From: JABGPL01 sp964387885
GTDB taxonomy: Bacteria; Electryoneota; AABM5-125-24; Hatepunaeales; Hatepunaeaceae
Direction: 5' to 3'
Assembly: GCA_964387885.1 (NCBI GenBank)
Contig: CAYLYZ010000023.1
Location: 1-60,185 of the forward strand
DNA: 60,185 bases
The notes under the pieces are model-generated. The model was not told where the DNA came from. It made no database searches and was given only the letters and a program-made list of their open reading frames with translations. Numbering within the stretch: the stretch's first letter is position 1; each line of letters starts with the position of its first letter. Shown in pieces: positions 25,504 to 34,117 of the stretch. The position numbers and the translations under genes were made by a program.

Positions 25504-27438
25504 ATGAGTGCTACAATCGACTTTTCAAAGATCATCGAGCAAGACCGGGAAGCCAGGTCTCAAGATGATTGGTCAGGCACTTTTCTTGACTATCTGGATC
25601 TGGTCAAGGAGAAGCCTGAAATTGCCATGCTCGCGCACCAGCGAATCTATAATACGCTGACTAAACCGGGCATACGTGATGTCGCAGCAGTAGGTAATCC
25701 CAAATTACGGAAAATCTACAAAGACGATTCAATCAAGATTTACAACTTCTTTGCTGACGAATTTTTCGGCCTCGAACCAACCATTAACCAAATCGTTCGC
25801 TATTTTCGTTCAGCCTCAATGCGCGGAGAAGAATCCAGGCAGGTACTATACCTGATGGGTCCCGTAGGCTCCGGCAAGAGTTCCCTTGTGGAAAAACTCA
25901 AGTATGCACTTGAAGTGAATACTTTTTACGCGATTGAAGGCTGCCCGATGCATGAGGAGCCACTGCACCTCTTACCGCAACACCTGCGACCGAAATTCAC
26001 GGAACTGCTCAACGTTCCAATCGAGGGCGATCTCTGCCCTGTCTGTCGCTGGCGGTTAAAAAATGAATATGGTAATAATTATGAGAATTTCAAGATAGAA
26101 ACCAGAGAATTCTCGCGCCGGTCACGCGTAGGGATAGGTATGGTTCCTCCCGTTGATCCAAACAACCAGGACACCTCTGTTTTGATTGGTGGTGAGGACA
26201 TTTCAAAGTTGGATATGCATTCCGAGGGTGATCCTCGTGTTTTGGATCTCTCCGGAGCTATGAATGTAGGAAACCGGGGCATGGTTGAATTCATAGAGGT
26301 ATTTAAGAATGAAGTTGAATACCTCCACGTGATGATTACAGCCACGCAGGAAAAAGTTATTCCAGCTCCTGGACGACATGGAATGATTTACTTGGACGCA
26401 GCAATTATTGCCCACTCAAACGAGGCAGAGTGGAGAAAATTCCGCGCCGATCACACTAACGAAGCTATCCTCGATAGAATCGTTGTGATACCTGTACCCT
26501 ACAATATGGAGCTCTCTGAAGAAGTCAAAATCTATAAAAAGATTATAAACAACTCCGATTTTGAAGCTCATATTGCACCTTACACTCTCGAATTTGCATC
26601 AATGTTTGCGATTCTGACCCGTCTCGAGAAGAGTAACAAGGTCGATCCGTTGACGAAATTGAAGATTTATAATGGAGACGACGTACTTGAACAGGGCAGA
26701 ACAAAGAAGTTCGACATTCAAGAGTTGAAAGAGGAATCCGGTCGGGAAGGAATGTTCGGAATATCAACGCGGTTCATAATGAAGGCGCTTGATAATGCTA
26801 TCACGGACAGCGAAGGCAATGGTCATTGTGTTAATCCAATCAACATTGCCGAGTCGTTGATCAATATGGTCAAATCGACCGAAATGCCGGACGACCAGCG
26901 CAAGGAGTATCTCGCTTACATTACCGACACTCTGCATAAGGAATACCTGCAGATTCTCGAAAAAGAAATTACGCGCGCATTTGTCTACTCCTACAGCGAA
27001 CAGGCTGAATCTCTGTTCCAGAATTATCTGGATCATGCTGAAGCTTATGTAAACAAAACCAAGCTCACGGATTCCGACACTCGTGAGGAGTTACAGCCGG
27101 ACATTCAGTTCCTGCAATCAATCGAAGGTCAAATAGGTGTGACGGGAACAGCAGCTGATGGTTTTCGTCAGGATGTTATCGCATTCCTGTGGGCGGTTTC
27201 ACGTCGAGGGAATAAGATCCACTATCAGAGCTATGAACCGTTGAAGGAAGCCATCGAAAAGAAACTGCTGACATCGGTCAAAGACCTGGCCAGAATAGTA
27301 ACCCGCTCCCGGACACGCGATGAGGACCAGCAGGAGAAATATAACGTGATGGTTGAACAGCTCCTTAAGAATGGATACTGCGAAACCTGCGTTGATACAA
27401 TCCTGAAGTATGCAGCCAATAACCTGTGGAGAGATTAG
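25504..27438 (+). CDS. prkA: PrkA-family serine protein kinase / AAA protein
   Basis: Large cytoplasmic protein of the PrkA/YeaG family, linked to stress and nitrogen starvation in enterobacteria and to sporulation in Bacillus. The 644 residues show an AAA-like N-terminal domain with Walker A LMGPVGSGKSSLVEKL (about 117-132), a zinc-like CPMHEE...CPVCRWRL segment (about 147-185), DLSGAMNVGNRGMVEFIE, and the C-terminal kinase-like region from about 430 (GISTRFIMKALDNAITD). AAAGGA is seven bases upstream. It leads an operon with yeaH and spoVR, the classical set. Confidence 0.94.
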   Translation: MSATIDFSKIIEQDREARSQDDWSGTFLDYLDLVKEKPEIAMLAHQRIYNTLTKPGIRDVAAVGNPKLRKIYKDDSIKIYNFFADEFFGLEPTINQIVRYFRSASMRGEESRQVLYLMGPVGSGKSSLVEKLKYALEVNTFYAIEGCPMHEEPLHLLPQHLRPKFTELLNVPIEGDLCPVCRWRLKNEYGNNYENFKIETREFSRRSRVGIGMVPPVDPNNQDTSVLIGGEDISKLDMHSEGDPRVLDLSGAMNVGNRGMVEFIEVFKNEVEYLHVMITATQEKVIPAPGRHGMIYLDAAIIAHSNEAEWRKFRADHTNEAILDRIVVIPVPYNMELSEEVKIYKKIINNSDFEAHIAPYTLEFASMFAILTRLEKSNKVDPLTKLKIYNGDDVLEQGRTKKFDIQELKEESGREGMFGISTRFIMKALDNAITDSEGNGHCVNPINIAESLINMVKSTEMPDDQRKEYLAYITDTLHKEYLQILEKEITRAFVYSYSEQAESLFQNYLDHAEAYVNKTKLTDSDTREELQPDIQFLQSIEGQIGVTGTAADGFRQDVIAFLWAVSRRGNKIHYQSYEPLKEAIEKKLLTSVKDLARIVTRSRTRDEDQQEKYNVMVEQLLKNGYCETCVDTILKYAANNLWRD

Positions 27439-27481
27439 CTAAAAAGCAAGCTTAATCTCACACATAACTGACGAGGCTGAC

Positions 27482-28675
27482 ATGACATACTTCATAAAAC
27501 AATCCGACTATCGGAGCGATCGGAGTGCATCTGATCGCTCCAGACACCGTGAAAAGATCCGTGAGACCATCAAGGATAATATCACCGATATCATTTCTGA
27601 AGAGTCAATAATCGGAAAAAGCGGTGACAAAGTCATTAAGATTCCAATCCGTGGTGTCAAAGAATACCGGTTCATTTACGGCGATGGCAATCCGGGTGTA
27701 GGTCAGGGTGAAGGTGATACCCAACCCGGTGACAAAGTAGGTGAAGGTCAGGGTGATGCCAGCCCGATGGGTGACAAAGCCGGAGACAAACCCGGTGAAG
27801 ACTATTATGAAACAGACATCACTCTTAACGAAATAATTGACATTCTATTCGAGGATTTGGAGCTGCCAAATCTCGAACGCAAAAAATATCGGACAATCGA
27901 TTCGATCCGTCTGATGAAACCGAAAGGTACTAAAAAGAAAGGTATCCGTGCCCATCTCGACAAGAAAAAAACAGCGATGCAGCGGATACGTCGAAAGAAA
28001 GCCGCGGAAAGGAATACACTTGATCCAAATGCTGCGATCAAGTCCGATCCAGCAGTCGAAGAAGAAGAAGAAAGGTTCCCGTTTCACGAATCAGATCTAC
28101 GTTACACTCGACTCGATGAGGATGTCAAACAGGAATCAAATGCGGTTGTAATTTGTATGATGGATACTTCCGGATCAATGGATACGAAAAAGAAATTCCT
28201 GGCGAGAAGTTTCTTCTTCCTGCTTTACCAGTTCGTTAAAATCAAGTACAGCAACACTGAACTTGTTTTTATTTCTCATCATACGGAAGCTCAAGAGGTT
28301 ACCGAAGAGGAATTCTTCCATAAAGGTCAATCCGGTGGAACATATATCTCTTCAGCCTACAAACTTGCGCTGGAAGTTATAAAATCACGTTATGATTCTG
28401 CCGTCTGGAATGTTTATGCATTTCACGGATCAGATGGAGATAACTGGTCTAACGATAATCAGGAGGCTGTAAAAACCGCTCAGGAACTGGTCGAAACCTG
28501 TAACCTGTTTGGATATGGGGAAATTAAACCTGGGCTCACCGGAGGTTTTGAATCTACAATGTTTAAAACTTTCGCTCCGGTTAAGGGTGAAAACTTCACA
28601 ATGGTGAAAATCACTCGAAAAGAGGAGATCTGGCCAGCATTCAAAAAACTGATTTCTCTCGAAAAGGAGGATTAG
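27482..28675 (+). CDS. YeaH/YhbH-family VWA-like protein (DUF444)
   Basis: Partner of PrkA in the conserved prkA-yeaH-spoVR module. Of 397 residues, the N-terminus has SDYRSDRSASDRSRHREKIRE and a glycine- and aspartate-rich low-complexity stretch (about 78-120, GVGQGEGDTQPGDKVGEGQG). The C-terminal half is a von Willebrand A domain with a MIDAS-like CMMDTSGSMDTKKKFLARSFF and SGGTYISSAYKLALE. These domains bind a divalent metal and partner proteins. The gene begins 43 bases after prkA, and the spoVR ATG is two bases after its stop. Confidence 0.92.
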   Translation: MTYFIKQSDYRSDRSASDRSRHREKIRETIKDNITDIISEESIIGKSGDKVIKIPIRGVKEYRFIYGDGNPGVGQGEGDTQPGDKVGEGQGDASPMGDKAGDKPGEDYYETDITLNEIIDILFEDLELPNLERKKYRTIDSIRLMKPKGTKKKGIRAHLDKKKTAMQRIRRKKAAERNTLDPNAAIKSDPAVEEEEERFPFHESDLRYTRLDEDVKQESNAVVICMMDTSGSMDTKKKFLARSFFFLLYQFVKIKYSNTELVFISHHTEAQEVTEEEFFHKGQSGGTYISSAYKLALEVIKSRYDSAVWNVYAFHGSDGDNWSNDNQEAVKTAQELVETCNLFGYGEIKPGLTGGFESTMFKTFAPVKGENFTMVKITRKEEIWPAFKKLISLEKED

Positions 28676-28677
28676 TC

Positions 28678-30138
28678 ATGAGCTACACACTAAAAGAACT
28701 CGAATCATGGGATGAAAAGATCCGAGTGCTGGTTGATAAATTCGGACTTGATCCATTTCCCCAGATATTTGAAGAATGCGATCACAACCAGATGATCGGA
28801 TACATGTCGTATTCGGGAATGCCATCCAGGTATCCGCACTGGTCTTATGGAAAACAGTACGAAAAACAGAAGACCCTTTATAATTACGGGATAGCCGGAC
28901 TGCCTTATGAGATGGTGATAAATTCTAACCCGTGTCTGGCATACCTGATGAAGGACAACAGCCTGCTTTTACAGATTCTGACAATGGCGCATGTTTACGG
29001 CCATAACGACTTTTTCAGACATAATTTTACATTCAGGCACACTCATCCTGAATACACACTTGAAAAATTCAAATCTCACTCAGTCAGGGTGCGTAAATAT
29101 ATTGAGAATCCTCATATCGGCTTGAGAAAGGTTGAGAATGCTCTTGATGCCGCTCATGCACTTTCGATGAATTGTATGAGATACATGAGTGTAAAAAAGG
29201 CCAACGGTGATGAATACCCTTCGCCAGAGAACGGACATGATGAAAAGTGTGGAAACGGATGTCAGGGAAAATGTGGCAATTCAAATGACCACAGACATGC
29301 TCACAATGACGACGAAATCCAAAAAAATCCACCTGTCCCCGATGAGGATCTGCTCCTTTTCATAAGGGATAACAATCCCTTTATGAAGGATTGGGAAAAG
29401 GATTTGTTGACGATAGTTCACGAAGAAACGGCATATTTTATCCCGCAGATCCAGACCAAAATCATGAATGAGGGCTGGGCGTCGCTCTGGCATAAGAGGA
29501 TCCTTGAAGCTCTTGATCTGCCCGATGAACTCAGGATGGAGCTGTATGTTCGTCATAATCAGGTTCTGCGTCCTATTCCGCGTAGCTTAAATCCATATTA
29601 TCTGGGATATAAAATCCTTGAGGATATAGAAAAACGCTGGAATGAGAAAAATGGTGTAGAAATTTCCTGGGATAATTGGGAAGTAACACCGGGGCACGAG
29701 CGATTGTTCCAGGTCAGGGAAACTGACCGGGATGAATCCTTCCTGCGCCAGTATCTCACCAAAGAACTTATGGTTGAGATGGACCTCTACGTTCACGAAG
29801 ATAAAGGTCGTGACAGAGTAGTGACAAAGGTTGCATCAGACGAAGACTGGAAGGATGTTCGTGATACGATAATTGCCTCAACAGGGACAAATAGTCTCCC
29901 GGTAATAAAGGTCTTCGATGCTGATTACAATGGTCGCGGCAGATTACTGCTCATTCATGAATTTGATGGCCGTGACCTCGATACCGAATATGCAAAAAAG
30001 ACATTACGCCACGTTTACCAATTATGGCGTAGTCCGGTAATTCTCGAGACAAAACAAAAGAAAAGTACTGTCCAGTTTGTTTGTGAAAGCGAAAAGGGCA
30101 GTATCGACATAAAAACCGTTCCACACAGAAGTACTTGA
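28678..30138 (+). CDS. SpoVR-family protein with Cys/His-rich insert
   Basis: Third member of the PrkA module; role unknown despite the sporulation name. The 486 residues match the family: AHVYGHNDFFRHNFTF, MDWEKDLL-type KDWEKDLLTIVHEETAYFIPQIQTKIMNEGWAS and NPYYLGYKILEDIE. Residues about 188-214 hold an insert DEKCGNGCQGKCGNSNDHRHAHND with three cysteines and three histidines, which I do not recall from other SpoVR proteins and which could bind a metal. GGAGG precedes the start. A secreted protein gene follows after 12 bases. Confidence 0.92.
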   Translation: MSYTLKELESWDEKIRVLVDKFGLDPFPQIFEECDHNQMIGYMSYSGMPSRYPHWSYGKQYEKQKTLYNYGIAGLPYEMVINSNPCLAYLMKDNSLLLQILTMAHVYGHNDFFRHNFTFRHTHPEYTLEKFKSHSVRVRKYIENPHIGLRKVENALDAAHALSMNCMRYMSVKKANGDEYPSPENGHDEKCGNGCQGKCGNSNDHRHAHNDDEIQKNPPVPDEDLLLFIRDNNPFMKDWEKDLLTIVHEETAYFIPQIQTKIMNEGWASLWHKRILEALDLPDELRMELYVRHNQVLRPIPRSLNPYYLGYKILEDIEKRWNEKNGVEISWDNWEVTPGHERLFQVRETDRDESFLRQYLTKELMVEMDLYVHEDKGRDRVVTKVASDEDWKDVRDTIIASTGTNSLPVIKVFDADYNGRGRLLLIHEFDGRDLDTEYAKKTLRHVYQLWRSPVILETKQKKSTVQFVCESEKGSIDIKTVPHRST

Positions 30139-30150
30139 CAGGAGACCATC

Positions 30151-31881
30151 ATGAGGATCGTTTTAGTTTGTTTGATAGTAGTTTTAATTCAAGCCCCCGT
30201 ATTCAGCAACTCGAACGGTCCACGTGATGGATACGCTGGCAATCCACCGGGAAACAACACATGTGTGGAATGCCACAACAGTTTCCGGCTCAACGATGGT
30301 GATGGTGAGCTATCGATTGAGGGTTTACCCGCCGAATATGAACCCGGCGAGATATATAACTTAACCATAAACCTCCACAACCCTAACTCTTCGAGATGGG
30401 GTTTCGAGATTACCGCCCTGACCGAGCAAGAGCTCCGGGGCGGTAATTTCATTTTAGTGAACGACCGCGAGACGGAACTATCTGATCCCGGAGGTCAGGA
30501 GCCGCAATATGTTAAACAGCTCAGGCAAGGCACATTTGCGGGGAACCGATCCGCATCATGGCGGGTCGATTGGCAGGCTCCGGAAATAGAAACAGGTACA
30601 ATCTGGTTTTTTGCCGCAGGCAACGCAGCCAACAATAACGGCAGCCCTGCCGGTGACTACATTTATGCAATCTCACAACAAATAAACGAAGCCGAACCAC
30701 CACCACCTGATGATGTGTTTTCAATGAATCTTATGCCCGGTTGGAATCTCGTTTCATCTCCGGTTACCCCAAACGAAATGGAAGTAGAAACACTGTTCAG
30801 CCCCATTGTTGACAATCTTATTCTGATTCGGTCTGCCGATGGCAGTGTATACAACCCATCTGAAAACATAAACGACATTGGTAACTGGAATTCAATGATT
30901 AGTTACCAGATCAAACTCTCAGCAGAAGCCAGCGTCGAATTTACCGGTGAGTTAATGCCTCAGGATTCAGAATTCACACTGCAGGAAGGCTGGAATTGGA
31001 TAACCTACTCCCGCCTCGACACTCTGAATCCAACCCAGGTTTTCGACCAGTTTTCAGAGAGCGTCGATTTTACCGCCGTCGACAAGAACCACAGATTCCA
31101 CACTCACTACGGCTTTAACACCTTAGGAATGATCTATCCCGGTGATGGTATGCGTATTTATGTCACCGGTGACATTGGAGATGGTATACCATTCGTATGG
31201 GAAGATGTTCAGGGTGAGGTTGATGATCCCTACAACTGGCTTGACACCGAGCATTACATGGTGGATATGCCAAATACAGGTCGATCAATGAGCCTGCTTG
31301 TGACAGGTTGGGGTGACGATTTCATGCCGATGTTCGGAGATGAAATTGCTGTCACAAACTTTGAAGGGACGATCTATGGTTCAGCAGTTGTTCAGAGTGA
31401 TATTGTTCCAATAATACTCTGGGGCGATGACAACACAACACCAGGAGAAACAGAAGGATTTGTAGAGGACGATATGTTGAGGTTCAAATACTGGTCATTA
31501 GGAGGACAGGTCGAACATATCGTTACTAATGAAATACCATATGACTACCAGACCGATGGATACCTCCAAGTCCAACTGACACCAATTATAAATTCAGCTC
31601 CTTCAATTGATACCGAAATCCCAATCGGATTCCAGTTAACAGGCATCTACCCCAACCCATTCAACAGCAAAGCTAATATCTCTATCCATGTTAATGAGGT
31701 TATTAACCTCAGTCTTCGGCTGTGGAACATTTCCGGACAACAAGTCAGCACCCTGACCAATCAACAATTCGCACCCGGAATCCACAACATCCCGATTGAC
31801 GGCAGTGACCTGTCAGAAGGCGTATATTTTGTCGGTCGTGAAAGTGGTGAGGTCTTAGGCAAGGTTCTGCTTCTTAAATGA
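30151..31881 (+). CDS. Secreted protein with CxxCH, Reeler-like anchor domain and sorting signal
   Basis: Exported 576-residue protein: signal peptide (IVLVCLIVVLIQAPVFSNS), then a choice-of-anchor-V/Reeler-like domain starting GYAGNPPGNNTCVECHNSFRL, where CVECH could bind c-type heme. Next come two repeats of a LMPGWNLVSSPVTP-type module (about 195-345), a domain with GRSMSLLVTGWGDDFMPMFGDEIAV shared with the 871-residue protein at 56620, and a C-terminal PNPFN sorting domain (GIYPNPFNSKANISI) ending EVLGKVLLLK, as for type IX secretion substrates. AGGAG precedes the ATG, only 12 bases after spoVR, so it is probably read with the PrkA operon. Function unknown. Confidence 0.82.
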   Translation: MRIVLVCLIVVLIQAPVFSNSNGPRDGYAGNPPGNNTCVECHNSFRLNDGDGELSIEGLPAEYEPGEIYNLTINLHNPNSSRWGFEITALTEQELRGGNFILVNDRETELSDPGGQEPQYVKQLRQGTFAGNRSASWRVDWQAPEIETGTIWFFAAGNAANNNGSPAGDYIYAISQQINEAEPPPPDDVFSMNLMPGWNLVSSPVTPNEMEVETLFSPIVDNLILIRSADGSVYNPSENINDIGNWNSMISYQIKLSAEASVEFTGELMPQDSEFTLQEGWNWITYSRLDTLNPTQVFDQFSESVDFTAVDKNHRFHTHYGFNTLGMIYPGDGMRIYVTGDIGDGIPFVWEDVQGEVDDPYNWLDTEHYMVDMPNTGRSMSLLVTGWGDDFMPMFGDEIAVTNFEGTIYGSAVVQSDIVPIILWGDDNTTPGETEGFVEDDMLRFKYWSLGGQVEHIVTNEIPYDYQTDGYLQVQLTPIINSAPSIDTEIPIGFQLTGIYPNPFNSKANISIHVNEVINLSLRLWNISGQQVSTLTNQQFAPGIHNIPIDGSDLSEGVYFVGRESGEVLGKVLLLK

Positions 31882-31897
31882 TTAATCGTGCATATGC

Positions 31898-31931
31898 GTA
31901 GGGGCACATGGCCATGTGCCCCTACTCTTTT
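31898..31931 (+). terminator. Palindrome and probable terminator after 30151-31881
   Basis: A perfect 28-base palindrome built on GTAGGGGCACATGG (31898-31925) is followed by TCTTTTTT and sits 17 bases past the stop. Its GGGGCACATG arms also mark it as a member of the GGGCAC repeat family. Confidence 0.65.
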
Positions 31932-31964
31932 TTGGGAATGTATGTGACCTATCCCGAACCAACC

Positions 31965-31990
31965 CGTAGGGGTTGAATATCTTCAACCCT
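31965..31990. repeat. TAGGGGTTGAATATC repeat, copy 1
   Basis: CGTAGGGGTTGAATATCTTC and onward through AACCCT; GGGTTGAA and TTCAACCC form a hairpin. The same sequence recurs at 45897-45922 and inverted at 45985-46009. Confidence 0.75.
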
Positions 31991-32249
31991 TCACTCCCCC
32001 CCACACAAACATACCCCACACCCCGCGTAAAACGAACGTTCTGTCCAAAATGCAATCCCAGCAGATAGGCCATTCCTGCCCTACCATCCCGATCCTACGT
32101 GATTCCATCAATTACAGTTTCTCCTAATTGTGATATATGCGACTTTAATGTAGACAATATACAACATTTTGTTACAAAAGTCAAGTTTCATAACAGTACA
32201 CGGGAAAGAGAGGCAGTACACAAGAAATTGGGGGGATAGCATAAATTAT

Positions 32250-32330
32250 CGTCACTTCGTCACCCTTTTGGCGGAAAGTGGTTGTGGGTATGGGATTGAG
32301 GTGGTGACGAAAAGGTGACGGAAGTGACGG
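32250..32330. repeat. Imperfect long inverted repeat
   Basis: The left arm CGTCACTTCGTCACCCTTTT (32250-32269) pairs with AAAAGGTGACGGAAGTGACG (32310-32329) apart from small bulges. A G-rich loop of about 40 bases lies between, then degenerate GTGATGG units. It may be a decayed mobile element. Confidence 0.55.
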
Positions 32331-32537
32331 AATGGTGATGAAGTGTTGGGGTGATGGGGTGATGGGGTGGTGTGGTGGTGTGATGGAAAGAGATCAAAGG
32401 AGTAGAGGAGCAAGTAATCTAGTTTTGGGGTCTTCAATTTGTTCAACTTGCGAAGTATATACTTCAATGTTTCTCAGGCATACTTTTGTTGTTTTGTTTA
32501 TGTTTGCACTTTTCGAGGGGTGTAGTATTCACAATTG

Positions 32538-32576
32538 AATAACTGTACGGGCACGGCGTGCCGTGCCCTTGTCCCC
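32538..32576 (+). repeat. 39-base inverted repeat, left copy
   Basis: Contains the GGGCACGGC-GT-GCCGTGCCC palindrome. Its 39 bases equal the reverse complement of 37926-37964 at 38 of 39 positions by direct comparison. Confidence 0.8.
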
Positions 32577-32931
32577 TGAATACTATAAAACCCATTAAAA
32601 CACCTTGACAAATCAGGATGTACAATCGTTTGATGGTTTTTTGAACTCGGATTTCCGGTGGAGAAATAAAACCTCGGCTTTGGAGAAATTGTTTACATCT
32701 CATTAAACTCCCTGTTTGTGTGCTTTTCTACACAATTTTTTTCGTATATTCAATTGGAAACTATCGTTCAGGTTTGGTCCTATACATTCTGAAAATCTGG
32801 ATTGATTTCTTGATAAAACAAGACATTTTGTAAACGAATAAAACCCATTTTAAAGGATTGAGATTATTTATACTTCTTCATTTTATTAGAGGATTTGAAG
32901 ATTTCCATATGCTAATTGGATACATAAAAAT

Positions 32932-34116
32932 ATGAGCAAACTAACGCTTTTGGTAATCAGTGATATTCATTGCCACACCAAAAAAGAAGCAGATGGGAAA
33001 GCAGATTCTTTCTTTAAAGCTGACGACATGAGATTTCCATCAAATCAGAATCCTGTTCAATCATTGCTTGATCTTATTGACAAAGATGATATTCGTGCAG
33101 ACCTTATTCTTTGCCCGGGTGACATCTCTCATAAAACCTCCATCATTGGTTTTTCACATGCTTTTTCACTTTTAAACTATGAGTTACGCTCTGCTGTTAA
33201 TGCTTCACACACATATTGTGCATTAGGAAATCACGATGTTTGCTCTAGAGGGAGTGATTCAGATCCATTTCACCAAGCAAAAAATATACATCTTTCTTAT
33301 CCTGTTAAGGAGAAAAATGTTCGTGATATGTACTGGTCACGTGGTTTCTATATTGTTAACTACAAAGATGTTGCAGACATTCTCGTTATTAATACAGCAT
33401 GGGATCATTACACAAATCAAAAAGCAAAATCCGGCACTTTTGATTCAGGAAGAATCGAAATTCTCCAAGAGAATTTATCTCAACTCGTCCAATCTGGGAT
33501 TAGAATAGCCCTTCTTCACCATCATCCTGTTTTACACTCATTTGCCAATTTAAGCTCTAAAGATGTTATCCCAAACGGTGACCAACTAATGAAAGTTCTA
33601 TCCTCACATGGATTTGAATTGATTATACACGGTCATAGACATCAGCCCAAAATGAGACGTACTAATGATTTTGGAATACAGCAGCATGTATTATCAGCAG
33701 GTTCATTTTCAGCACATCTTCAAGAACTCCACACAAGAACTAGACATGTATTTCATCTAATTAAGATTGAAAAACACGAAGACACTAATAAAATTAAAGG
33801 TCTAATCAAGACTTGGGAATTTGGTTTTGGGAATGGATGGAAGCCCACTTCTATTAATTCCTCCGAATTCCCGCATTTGCAAAATTTCGGTGAATCTCCT
33901 CCAGATGATCTTGCACAAAGAATCATTAAAAAAATTAATGATGGTCAAGATTATTTAGATCGTGAGATATTAATCAGAGAGTTTCCAGAGATAGATAATC
34001 TTTTACCAGATGAAATAAGAGTGCTTGAGAAAGAATTAGAATATTGTCAAATGAAATTAGATCGCAGCATAAAAGACATTATTGAAGGTGTTGGAAAAGC
34101 AGTAGGAGGATGTTGA
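32932..34116 (+). CDS. Calcineurin-like metallophosphoesterase
   Basis: All five metal and active-site motifs of the superfamily are present: D11-I-H13, G-D64, GNHD (99-102), HHHP near 196 and GHRH (234-237), so it should bind two metals and cleave phosphoesters. The superfamily includes nucleases such as SbcD/Mre11 and cyclic-nucleotide hydrolases; the substrate is not readable. The last 110 residues (of 394) are helical with no recognised domain and may bind the next protein. The ribosome site is weak. The next gene starts one base after the stop. Base composition is low in G+C compared with the flanks, a sign of transfer. Confidence 0.88.
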   Translation: MSKLTLLVISDIHCHTKKEADGKADSFFKADDMRFPSNQNPVQSLLDLIDKDDIRADLILCPGDISHKTSIIGFSHAFSLLNYELRSAVNASHTYCALGNHDVCSRGSDSDPFHQAKNIHLSYPVKEKNVRDMYWSRGFYIVNYKDVADILVINTAWDHYTNQKAKSGTFDSGRIEILQENLSQLVQSGIRIALLHHHPVLHSFANLSSKDVIPNGDQLMKVLSSHGFELIIHGHRHQPKMRRTNDFGIQQHVLSAGSFSAHLQELHTRTRHVFHLIKIEKHEDTNKIKGLIKTWEFGFGNGWKPTSINSSEFPHLQNFGESPPDDLAQRIIKKINDGQDYLDREILIREFPEIDNLLPDEIRVLEKELEYCQMKLDRSIKDIIEGVGKAVGGC

Positions 34117-34117
34117 G

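Larger units (their letters stand above)
31882..32931. other. 1-kb repeat-rich spacer before the putative defence cluster
   Basis: No credible gene. In order it holds the palindrome 31898-31925, a GTAGGGGTTGAATATC repeat (31965-31990), a C-rich tract, an imperfect long inverted repeat (32250-32330), a run of degenerate GTGATGG units (about 32331-32388), a 39-base inverted-repeat copy (32538-32576), and about 230 bases of AT-rich DNA that probably contains the promoter of the next gene. Confidence 0.7.
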
